From positions 124,001 through 188,000 of the forward strand of contig NW_020852357.1 of the NCBI RefSeq assembly GCF_000972845.2: a stretch of 64,000 nucleotides of DNA. Direction: 5' to 3'. The translations under genes were made by a program, and so were the position numbers. The DNA is from Larimichthys crocea (taxonomy: Eukaryota > Chordata > Actinopteri > Sciaenidae). The notes under the pieces are model-generated. The model made no database searches. It saw nothing but the letters and a program-made list of their open reading frames with translations, and had not been told where the DNA came from. Numbering within the stretch: position 1 is the first letter of the stretch; the number at the start of each line of letters is the position of its first letter. Shown here piece after piece: positions 10,916 to 22,900 of the stretch.

Positions 10916-13900
10916 GTCTGTCTGCCAGTACACTCAAATCTTTGAAAGGGGGCTTAAAGCACCACTCTCCAATGATCCTGTATACCATAGGATTCTTAGA
11001 TGGACATTGAAACCAAAATAATTTAGCTTTATTTTCGCAAAACACTGACTGCTGTTTCCACTTGTCACATTAATGTGATGTTAAAGTACAAAAGATTTGT
11101 ATTAAGTATGATAATATAGTTCTGTTCTGTTTGTTTTGTGTGCTTGTGATTATAGATTTTAATGGTACAATTACATCAGATCTTGGTTTCACAGTTCTAA
11201 TACATGGATTTGTTTCAAACCTTAGGATGCATGAAACCACTTGAGCATTTTTTGTTTGTTTGTTTTGCAGTTTTAATAGAAATGAAAGAAAAAGATCGAG
11301 AACATCCGCCGCTGCGTTGATTATAAGTGACAGAAACAGTTGATGTAGCTGAGCTAAACCACCGCTAATAGTGAAATAGATTAATTGTGGCATGCCTAGT
11401 GCTTATAGTTGTTGATGTTTACTGCAGCCTCTAATGTGGTGATGTGTTTTCCCATCAAATGGATGGACCAGTATGAAGTGTTCTAACATGTCAGTCTCAA
11501 TATAATCGGTCTCCCCAGAATCAATATTAAAGTCATGTGTAAAAGCTGGCAGATATAAAAGAGGATGCACAAAATGCTGCTCAGTGTCAGACAAATGCTT
11601 ACACATTGGTTTCTCATCATTTCTGTTGGCTAACCATATATAAGGCCTAAGAAACAGTGTGTGTGTGTTTGCAGACTGTGCGTGACAGCGGTGGGCAGTG
11701 TGTAAAGAGCCTCTTTAGGAATAAAAAGGAACTATGCAGTGTTGGCTTAGAGCTGCCGACCAGAGACGCCACAAGACTGACAGAGGTTTGCCACACAAAC
11801 CGCAGTGCAAACATGTACAAAGCTCAGCCATATTCAAACATAAACACTGACCATCATCTGTGCTATTTCAGATTCATTTTGTGTGTCTGCCTGGTCAGTG
11901 TGAAGGGGAAGATGTCACCCAACAGGTAATTACACATAGAAGGTCCTACTTATAGACTTTGACTTGTCAGATTTACTCCTGAAATGGTGGAGATGGACGG
12001 TGAGTTATATTTTTTTAGATCAGAGATAATTACAAAAATCATTTTCCAATGTCATCTGACCTACAGGCCCATGTGCCTGTGTGTCTTCCTCTCCCTCAGG
12101 CTCTGTCATCTCTGCCAGCAGGGCTGTGTGAGCTTCTCAGGTCCCTCCATGTTCATGGCCTCAAGAATGACGAGGTTCTGCTGCTCAAAGACTCCCGCAG
12201 ACTGGCAGAGCATAAGGACGCTGGGCCACAGGTAGGTGACGGGCCTTTCATACTGAAGGAATGCACTCAGTCAGCATGTTGAGTAAAGCAGCATGCAAGT
12301 GAGCAGAAGGCATGGAAGTGAGGGGGCAATAAGGTGTAGTAAGAATGATGTACTGTGTAGAACTTTTTGTGTTTTTCTGTGCTTGTAGATGGATCTACAT
12401 CTAATTTTTTTTCTTTAAAGTAGCTCAAGATGAAGTGTTCATGCCAGTGTAATTAGGAAATAAACTAAAACATCTTTATTTACACAAGAGACATGCACAG
12501 TTGACTACATCGTTGACAGATATCTGACCCTTTGGCAGATGTTTATTATATTTTTAACACAAATTCGACTTGATTAGTCAAAGTGAATCACTCTTTCCAT
12601 GTGGCATTTTTCTACTGTGTTTTAGGAATTTGAAGTCATTTCCTCACATTTCTGGCCTTGTCAGGAACAGACACAGCCGTGTAAACAGACAGTCTGTCAA
12701 GTCTTTCTCACGCACTAGAAAAAATGCAGGTGGGATAGACAGATGTTGTTTTTTTCAGCCCACGTTCACAGCCGGGCCCTGCAGCTCACTCTGTGGTTTA
12801 GTTGTCTGTTTCAGACAGCGAGACCTCCCACCTATCTGCATTGCTGAGTGAACTTACACTTATTGTTATTAAGTTATTTTGTATTCTGCACATGCAACAG
12901 ATCAACTTGCAATCAGAGTACAGACATAACGATCATAAAAATACACTTTCTGCCCGTTCCCCTCCTTCTGCAAGATTAGGATAACAAAATTCTTGTGTGA
13001 ATTCTGTTCACGTTATCAGTTTGTCATGTACCAAGTGATTGTAGGACAGTTTATGGACTATAACAGTCTGCCTGTTGTTACAAATGCTGTAATATTTTTT
13101 CAAAATGAGCTGAACAAATCACCAAACTTAACTTTCATTATTTGTCTTTCCCTTCTCTTCCCTTTCTTTCTCTTTCCTTCATTATCGCTTACTGTGCTGT
13201 TTCCCTCTTCCTCTTCCTCTTCAGTGTTGGTTAAAGGCTGTGTGTGTGCTGAGGCATAATCCCAGCACTAGTGTCTACCCTCAGGCCAGTGTTGGATCTT
13301 TGTTGGGTCTGCTTGGGTGCTACATGGCAGGTGTTCGCTATGCGTTGGAGCTTCAGGCCCTTCAGAGGGGCACTTCAGCTGAGCCCAGCCAGCCAGAGGA
13401 AGATGACACCAACCAATCAGTCTCATCAATTGAGGATGACTTTGTCACAGCCCTGGAGCATCTGGAAGAGGACGACACAGGTGACAATCCCGATGTGTTT
13501 AACATGTAATGCTTAGAGGCATTTAGTAGGTCTGGTCTCTTCTGTAGTCCCTGAATCCATCTGAATGTAGACACTTCTGAAAAATCCAGAATGGAGATCT
13601 GAATTTTAAACTCTCTCTGTCTCCTCTCCTTCATGTCCATCTCTACAGCTGCTTCCTATCACCATTTTAAAAAGCGTGATGTGGCGTCACAAACTGTCCC
13701 AGCACACAAGAGAAGAAAGGAATTATCAGGCTCCCATGTTATCATCAGCTCGTCCTCAAAGTATTTAGCCAAACATAGGTCAGGTCCAGATGTATCTGTC
13801 ACAGTGCAGAGGTCATCAGGTGTGGAATCCCAGTGGACTTACTGCAGTCCTGGAGCTCGTCTCCCATCGCCTTTGATTCATGTCAGCGAATCAGAAGAGT

Positions 13901-16900
13901 CGGACTGCTCCAGCCCCAGTCCAATCATTTTCTTGGATGAGGTGGGCTACCAGAAGAGTCTGCTGGCCAAACTTGACATCCCCCAGGTGCCCGGGGGGCC
14001 CAGAGAGCGAGTTGAAGACTCAGACTCTGAAGTCAGTGAGTTCTTTGACAGTTTTGACCAGTTTGATGACCTGGAGGAGCTGAGCTCAGAGAGCTGCACT
14101 CTCGCACTGCCTCTGGATGCCATCAGTGCCCCAAGCACACAGAAAAGGTCAGCTGAGTCTAGCACCAGTGGGTCAACATCCAAATATGTTTCTAGGGGCT
14201 GTTCAACCAAAGGTATGAATCCTCACCGCTTTGATCAGCCCACTCTCCCAGCTAATGTGAAAAAACCCACTCCTCTGAAACCAGGCTCTCCCTACTCGCT
14301 TCACTCTGAGGTGCCTGACTCTCCGCGACCAGTGCAGACCCCCTCTGAGGAGAATGGTGGCCCACTTTTCAGTCCTGTCAGCTCATCAGCCTTCAGCCCT
14401 CTGGTGGACTCTTGTGGAACACTGGAGTACTTCTGGAAGACAGAGGAGGATGGACAGGACTGCTCAGAGCTACGTAAGCCCCAGGATCTCTGCTCTCTGT
14501 ATAAAACCTACTCAGACTTTGCCAGCAGTCTGTCGAAAGAAATTGTGGGATCTGTGTGTGGCTACCAGTCTGCCATTGACATCAGTGACAACAAGAATCT
14601 CAGCTGTGTCTGCCACAAGGAATTCAAGAACCCTTCGGGCTACCTGATGAAGCTCTCAGAAATTCAAGAAACTGTAACAGTGGCCAAGCTGCAGAAGAAG
14701 TCACAGTCTCTGAAGGATGGCATTCAGAGGTTTGCCACTGACCTGGTGGAAATGAGTTTGGGTAGCGCTCTGCGAGACCTCCAAAAAGGTGTATCCTCCT
14801 GTACCACCACCCTGTGTCACCTAGCTGCCAGGCTTACCTCCTCAGTGTTTCAGATGGCCTTCCATGAGATCGGCATGCGCCATGCGTATGTGTTGAAGGA
14901 ACGGGCAATCAATGGATTAGCTGGCTTCCTTGTTGGAGAGGCTGTATCTGGGGCACTCAAAGAGTTCCTGACTGTGAAAAAGCAGATTTTCCATAGTACA
15001 GTGACACGTTTTGCTGCCGATCTGGCTGAAGAGCTGGTTTTTGAAGGAATTATGGAAGTGTGTCAGTTCTCCCACCCCTCAACTCCTCTCACCCCTAGTG
15101 ATTGGTCCTTTGGCAACAGGCAGGAGGAAGATGAAGAGGAGGAGGTGGTTTCCTCCTATGCTTCAGACTTGTCTGAGTCTGTTATCCAGGAGGCCTTTAT
15201 AGAACTCTCTCAGGCTGATGTTGCCTTTACTAGCCAAGCAGCTATTAGCGTGTCTCTGGACAACATCTGTTATGTCAGTGCAGAGAACACTAGCACTCAC
15301 ACCTGCAGTACCTTTGCTAACCAGCAGGTTTTAAGTGCCAGCTCTGCTGCAGCACTCCCGGGGCCCTCCGGTGAGGATGCCACCTGCACAGTGAAGAAAG
15401 CCCTGTTCACTGTGTCAGGCATGGCCAGCTGTATTCCTGTGCCCCAGGCAGGCCAAGCCCTCTCTCACCTCCAGGAGTCTGAGGAGACCTGTCAGTGTAA
15501 GTCAAGCACATCGGATACTCCACAGGCCAGCCCTGAAAGAGTAACTGTGTCTTCCTCCGACACTACCACATCTACACAAACTCACCCCTACAGTCATGCA
15601 TCTCAGACCCCCACACCCGGAGAAGACTCCTCCCAAGGAAAGTCCCCATTCCAAAACTTCTCTGGCAACATGATGGATATGATAGTAACTGAGGCGTGTG
15701 AGCTGATAACTGCTTCTAAGGTGAAGAAGAGTTTTGGTGACTGTGCTGATTTCCTCACAAAGACAATCGGAGGCCGAAGGGACTCTTCTAAGCAGGACAC
15801 TGATAATTCTGAGGCTCCAGACATGAGTTTCAGATATCTAAGGAAAGGCAGTCCTGTTGAGCAAATAACAGATCTTAGCATTCCTCACATTTCCTTTCAG
15901 ACAGGCTCTCAAAGCCAGGGGAGAGCCAGCTGTGAGTTAGACCCCAGGACCAAAGGTGTGTCTGAGGCCTATCCTGTGATGATGGATACTCTTGATGTGC
16001 CGGGTGCAGAGATGGGTGGACAAAGAAGGACATCTGTTCCTGGGGATGACTCAGGTCCGAGCTCTGGCCAAAAATCTGTTGGGACTCCTGGTACTCCTCC
16101 TTCTACCCCTCAGCAGCCTAGTGAGGTGTCCAAGGAGAAACAGATAAAACAGTTCTCCAAGAAGCTGAAAAGCAAGCTGGCCAAGGAATTTTCCCCTGCC
16201 ACCCCCCCACCTACCCCTCACTATCAGCCTGAGCCTGGCCCAGGGCCAAAAGACATCACCCCTGAGACAGACAAGGCTGAATTTATGCTCAAACTGATGA
16301 GGTCTCTCTCTGAGGAGGCAGATGGCAATGAGGATGAAGAGGAAGAACTGGCAGAAGAGGGTGGTGTCAGTGGCGCTAATAGATGTTTAGGATCAGGGGG
16401 TGGCCGACATGAACAGAACCAGATGTCTGCTCGCAGAATGTCCAACAAGGAAGCTCTCCACTATGCCGAGCAGTTGGCTTGTCACATTGTTTCCATGGCA
16501 ACAGAGATGGACACTTTAGGAGTGGCAGAGGAGGAGGGAGACATGAACAATGGCAGTGAGATGAGGAGAGACAGTGTGGCTCAGTTCTCAGAGCAGACCC
16601 TGAACACATTGTGGGTGTATGCTGGGGAGGTAGCAGGCGAGGTCATCAATGATGTGAAGAGGATGGTGAGCTCTGCACAGCAGTGTCCACATCACAGAGC
16701 TCTGAGAAGAAGAAGCTTTGACAGATCCAGCTCTGAATGTTTGCATTACCACAACCAACACCAGCCTCAGCTGAGTACAGACCATAACAGAGACTGGAGG
16801 GTAGGGAGGCTATCTGAGCAATGGTCTAATGACCTGATAGCCTCTGTCTTCAGGTCTCCAACCTCTACTTCAAGCACCATCTCTAGCTCCAGCTCTGGTC

Positions 16901-19900
16901 TGTCCTCAGAGTATCCCAGCTGTGAGAGTGTGACAGATGAATATGCTGGCTACCTCATCAGGGTACTGAAAAAGGAGGGAGGCAGTAGGGAGTTGGTCCT
17001 AGACCAGTATGCAAGCCGTTTGGCCTACCGCTCCATAAAACTAGGCTTGGCTCACGCCAGTCGCAAGATCAAGCAGAGATCCTCTAGCACCCGCCTTCAT
17101 TCCTCCAAGTCGCTGCCAGATGAATGGAAAGCTTCTGGTAGTGAGGCCTCATCACCCAAGGACCAAGTAGAGCCAGGAGAGGATGCTCAGTGTTGCTGTC
17201 GAGAGTCTGAAGAGCAGAGTCAGAGGGAGTACATGGATCTGTTAACCTTTGCAGAGTCTTTAGCTTACAACATCACCTGTGATGTCACACGCAAGCTGCA
17301 TCTTTCCTCTGTACGGCTGCCCAAGTCTCTCACTGACTCGTGTCTTTATAAGAAATCCAAATTTGAAGACATGACAGAGAATCTCATCAGGAACTCCTTC
17401 TCCTGCCCCCTGTTGTCAAAGGAGGGTAAGAGCAAGCATTACCACAGTACAGGAAGCCTGTATGATGGAGGCTACAGGAGTAGGGTGATGCAGGTCATCG
17501 AGCATTACGCCAGGAAGATAGTTGATGACACTCTGAAGATGAGCCTCGCTTCAGTTGGACATTCATCACGGGAGCACCAGAGGACCCAAGGCCATGACAG
17601 ACACTCTCATACAGAGAGGTTGTCTGAGGCACCATCACTGGGCCAGGCGCTGGGAGAGAGAGCGTGTCGTTACTGTCCGATACAAGAATGCCCGTACTGC
17701 ACCAAACTTAGCCGGCACCACCACCAGCCTGTATTACAGAGGAGGAAAAGGGGGCCAGAATGTCAGGTGAGGCCCGAGCGGCTCTCTAGCCTGGAGATTC
17801 CCAAGATTCACATTGACCTGGACCACAGGGTTGTGTTTGCAGAGGAGATGGTCTCCATGGCAATGGAGACAGCTAAACGTGAGCTGAGCAACACCAGCCT
17901 TAATGCAGACAGCGGCATCGGCCATGATGGAACCAGCTATGCCGAGAGCCTAACGGCTGAGATCATGACGTCAGCCCTGTCCAACATCTGCCAGGCTGCC
18001 AGCATCAGGTACACTGATACTGTATACGAGTCGTATGTGATCTGATCATGTCCATGTGTTCATGTAATGGCTATTCAAGCAGTTTTATTTAACTTCTCAC
18101 CTAATGTTACAATTTTATGACATAGACAGAACTGTCACCATGAATGTTTACATGTAGATATTTCTATGATTTCTGACACCCTCTATTTTCTGTGCATCTA
18201 GTTTTCCAGGTAGGGAAGCCACTGAGTCTTCAGTGTCCCAGCAGCTGAGTGTGGGAGACGACAGTCTGGGCAGTTGGTCTAACTTGAGCTTTGAGGATGA
18301 GCACCCAGACGACAACAGCAGCTTCCTCCACCTCAGCGACAGGTATACATCCACTAGCTTTCTCAGACATGCCACACATTGCATATTGAATATCCACACA
18401 TCTTTAGATGCACTGCTGCCTGTTGCAATACTGTTGTAATAAGTACTTTAGTTTGTTTTGGGGGGTTTTTTCTTTCTTTGACACTGCTGCTGCCATATTA
18501 CAGGAGCCCCAGTGGCCTCTTCCAAAAGCATGACAACAACAGGTGGCCAAGTATTTTTAAAAATGTTAAATGTAACATAAGAGAATGTTAAAATTGGAGT
18601 TTGAACTTTGCTTACAAGTGAGAAACTTATAAAGTATTTTTACCGCAGCTCAAACTATTTTAGTTTGAGCTGCGGTAATCTTTTTGTTTTTCCTTCTTCT
18701 TCTTTTTTGAGAAATGTCTAAACTCTGATTTCAGGTTCTCACTGTCAATATTTTCTGCTTTCCTGAGTTCTCTATGACAGTAAACTGAATATCTCTGAGT
18801 TGTGGACAAAACAAGACATGTCATCATGTGCTTTAGGAAACACTGATCAGCATTCTTCATGGACCAAACAACTAATGGATTAATCATTAATGAAAATAAT
18901 TGTTAGTTGCAGCCTTTATGTCAGTTTGAGGAAGTTGAACTTATTTTTGCATATACATAAAAGAATGAGAATGTTATCACTTCAGTGAAGCTGTGTCAGT
19001 TTGTGCTGTTCATCTTGTCAGAACCAGAGCAGGACAGAAACACTCTTATTGCTAGTGTTGGACCCTTTCTAGCAGGAGCCTCTGTCTGTGGTTGAGTCTA
19101 TGGGAGGTTTCTCAAGGTCAGCACAGGGCACAGTGTACGGTTTGGGAATGTGATTTAGACTTCACTGCCAAAATGTAATTTTCTCTGATTTGTGTAAGTG
19201 TTGCATTGTTTTTGAGCTTGAACGGATATGCTGTTAAAGGTTTTTATGTAGCTGCCTGTGCAGCCAACTTCTTCTGAGAATGTTTGTGAAATATACCACA
19301 GGGTTAAGGACCAAGTAGTAGTTGTGACAGAACTGGCCTTCTCTTCTTGGACGGACATCATCACTATTTGTATGCATGTTTAAAAAAGAAAAGACAGCGG
19401 GGCTGAGTGAATGAATATCAGCTCATGTGACATGATCTCATCCATGTCTCCTGTTTTTGGGAATGAAACTGTTGACATTTCTGGCAAAGGTTTGTATCTC
19501 TATGGAAGCAAAACTGACAACATTTGAGATTCCTTCCCAAGATACTGAAAGAACATAATGTGTTCACAGCTCGTTATTTTGGCCATCGGGGCCAAGTTAA
19601 TATATCATAATATTTTCTAAAGGTGTGTCTGAGTGCTCTCTTCACTTCAGGCCGTGTTTCTACAGGAACAAAGTCCACCATGTGTAATCCATTAGACTCT
19701 CTTCAAAAGCCAGCTGCAACCACTTCCGTGCAGCAGACGAAATAACGTAGAAAAAGAGAAAAAAAAATCACCTTGGAGGCTTATTGAGACACTGAGTGTG
19801 ATAATTGACTAAATGAAACTGCTCTCACCATGTGTCATTCAACCAAACCACAGGGAGAAAGCTGTTGCTGAGGTAATGCAGATTAAAGGAGGTATTTTTA

Positions 19901-22900
19901 GATATCAGAAATGTTCCTCCCTTCAGCCTCACTGAGACTGCTGTACGCCACAGTATGCAGGTTCCAGCCAGTAGACTGATCACTGACTAATTACAGAGCG
20001 TGTATGTTGTTGTGCTTCTGTTGCCAGCTGGTTGTCCTGGTGGAACCCACATGATTAATGGGATTATGTGAGGACAGGAATTTAATGATCTCACGTTTTA
20101 GGCCTTTAGCAACAAATCGTCTCGATAAACATTACAGATGATTCAGATGGCAGAAAAGCATGCATCATTTGGAGAATCCCTCTCTGTTTTCAAGCTCACC
20201 TGGCATTTAAAGGATTATTCCAAATGCTAGAACGTCATGAAGTATTGTTTGTTGAAGCTGCATGAGAGTCATGGTCATTATACCCTGGGATGAAACCTCT
20301 CATTATATTCTGATCTTTGTTCCATTTCAGTACCTCAATGATTCTGTCCCTCTCCGGGGGGAGGGGGTCAGTGTTACAGTGCGTTACCTTCCTTCTCTCT
20401 CCAGCAGCAATGGGAACAGCAGTAGCTGGAGCAGTCTGGGCCTGGAGGGGGAGCAGTGTGAGGAGCGCATGTCATTCTCTCCCTCTGACAGGTTGGTCAG
20501 CAACTGCTCAACATGGCTAACCTTCCAAAATACCCGTAAGACCTGGTGGCACACCTAGAATGGGACAAAGATGTCATTGAACCATTGAATTTACTGTGAA
20601 GCCAAAAAATACAAAGCAACCAAGAGTGGAAAATCTCAGCACAAAATTGGAACCAGGATGTTGCTTCATCATATGAAAATGATTTAAAATATTACAATGG
20701 TATTTTGATTTATACTTTGTCTCATACTAGAAACCACCAGTCCCTTTGCATGACCACACTAAAGCTCTTAAGAATAAATGAGCTTGACATGGCATATGCT
20801 AATGTGCTCTGCTAGGTCTACATTACTTGCATGTAATTTGGTTGCTTAATAAGATAATTTGTAGTTTTATCATATTTTGGGGGTTCTTGCATTAATGCTA
20901 TTAAACAGTTTGAATAGGTTCACATATTAGTCCTGCAGGTGCTGCCATCACAGGCCCCAATTTAAAAAAAAAAACTCTCACAGATATACTGCAGCATTGA
21001 CAAGTTTAAGTTCAATCTCTACTGCGAGCCATTCCTAAACACACCAAGTGTTTTCTCAGACTGGTGAATGTGTTTTTGCTTCCATCCATGCTGCCGCTTG
21101 TTTCGGCTTATAGCAATAGCCGTACTATCAGTCAACATATAAATCAACATGAACTCGTAGGAAACCCCAATATCATTTGAGGTTGAGAGTCCGCCACTGA
21201 ACAGCAGCACTCTTCTAAATGCAAAAGTTGCCACGTTAACGTTATCCTTTTTAATAACTTCCATGTTTTCTGGGTTTTATTTTCCATCCAGAAAGTACAT
21301 GAATTCAGTTCCGTTTGGCAGCTAACAACTAGTTCTCAGATGTCGGAGCTTCCCACAGACATCTGAATGCACCAACAAGGCAATCAGTGCCTTAAAACTC
21401 CATGATTAGTACTGACCCAAAAAATATATTCACTGTAAGAATCTTAAGCAAGTTTACGCATGGTTTAACATCAACTAAAACCAGCGGCTTCCTAGAACAT
21501 CCTAGAACAAATCTGCTGCACATCCTCAGTCTGCAAGTCATTGTTTCCTTCCTGTCATTTTGATTCCACCCTTCAAAAATGAGAATACATTCAAGAGTAA
21601 CCTGAACCCACCACATCCACACATGTGATGCCTGCTGATGAAAAGCAGTGAACTGGACTGGCCATCTGCTGTTAGCTGGAAAAGTACAAGATTATACGGG
21701 ACTATGGGTAATGCATATGCAGCATACAGTATATACCACATACATTTGTCTAGCAGGCTTTGAAGGCAATGTTGCAAAGCAATTAACAGCACTGCTTTAT
21801 GGCTTTATTGAGTTTCTTCTTGATGTGTCAGCTGTTCAATTCACTAGACAAAAGCAGATATTCTGCCTGGTTGTTCATCCACAAACAGTTTCTCAGTTGA
21901 TTTTTCATAAATCAATCCTACAATACAATGATACCTACAGTACAGTACAGTAATAGAGGATTTCATACATATCATCCACTCTTTCATCACTCGGCACTGA
22001 GGATCAGCAAATAGCAGATGACCAATTCAGTGTCTGCCATTAGGTGGCAGGTTTCTCACAGGTTCAGGTTTGTGGTTGATTTACTTTTAACCATGACAAA
22101 ACATGTTAAGATCTGAAGATTGTCTCAAAGTTAGTTGTTTGTTGTGTACTGGGTTTTTAGTAAACTTTCATTCAAAAAAAAAAAAAATTGAATTTGTTAT
22201 TTGTGCAGCAAACACACTGGTGTGTTTGTACTCTGTTATTGTCCTTTGATGCCTGATTTCATATTTGGTGCTGTCCTGTTTCTTTTATTCATAAAAGCAG
22301 TGAATGTGAAAAGCTGTCTTAGACGACCTCCTTCTGGAAAGTAAATGATATCCTTCTATGATATTGAGCAGAGTCTGAGTGTCTGTAGCCGAGGGCTGTG
22401 TCAACAAGACTGTGATTAACAATCTTATAAAGTGGAGAAATGACTGTTTACCTGTTGGCACGTCACACAGCACATATTTGCACAATTGACAAAATGGATA
22501 TGGAGTAGATTTTCAGAATGGAAGAATCAACATTCACACTGATCAAGATGTACTCTTTGTGTCATTGTGTCTTAACTGACAAAAGACAGCGAAGCAGAAA
22601 AGTGCATTTACTGGAATGTAGAAAAAACAGTGACTGGAAATATGCTGCATAGTCGCTGTGTGTATGTGTGTGTGTGTGTGTGTGTATATGTATGTGTCAG
22701 ATGGCTTTTGATCAGGATTGCTTTGATTGCAGTGCTTGTGGCTTGTGATATCCTGCTATGCTTATATCAAAGACTGCTAACTTAAGCATGCTTGTTGTCA
22801 TTTGTAACTCCTTGCACGCAGCCACATCTCCCGCTCAGCCGTTCCTCCCTTTTTACTAACCTGTGTGACATTTCTCATCCAACAGTGACAATACAGAGGA

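Larger units (their letters stand above)
18343..20404 (+). other. akap11: akap11 intron 7
   Basis: A 2.06-kb intron. It contains a perfect 17-bp hairpin (18641-18677) next to a dispersed repeat (about 18685-18915). The remainder is unremarkable and it ends in CTCTCTCCAG. Confidence 0.7.
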
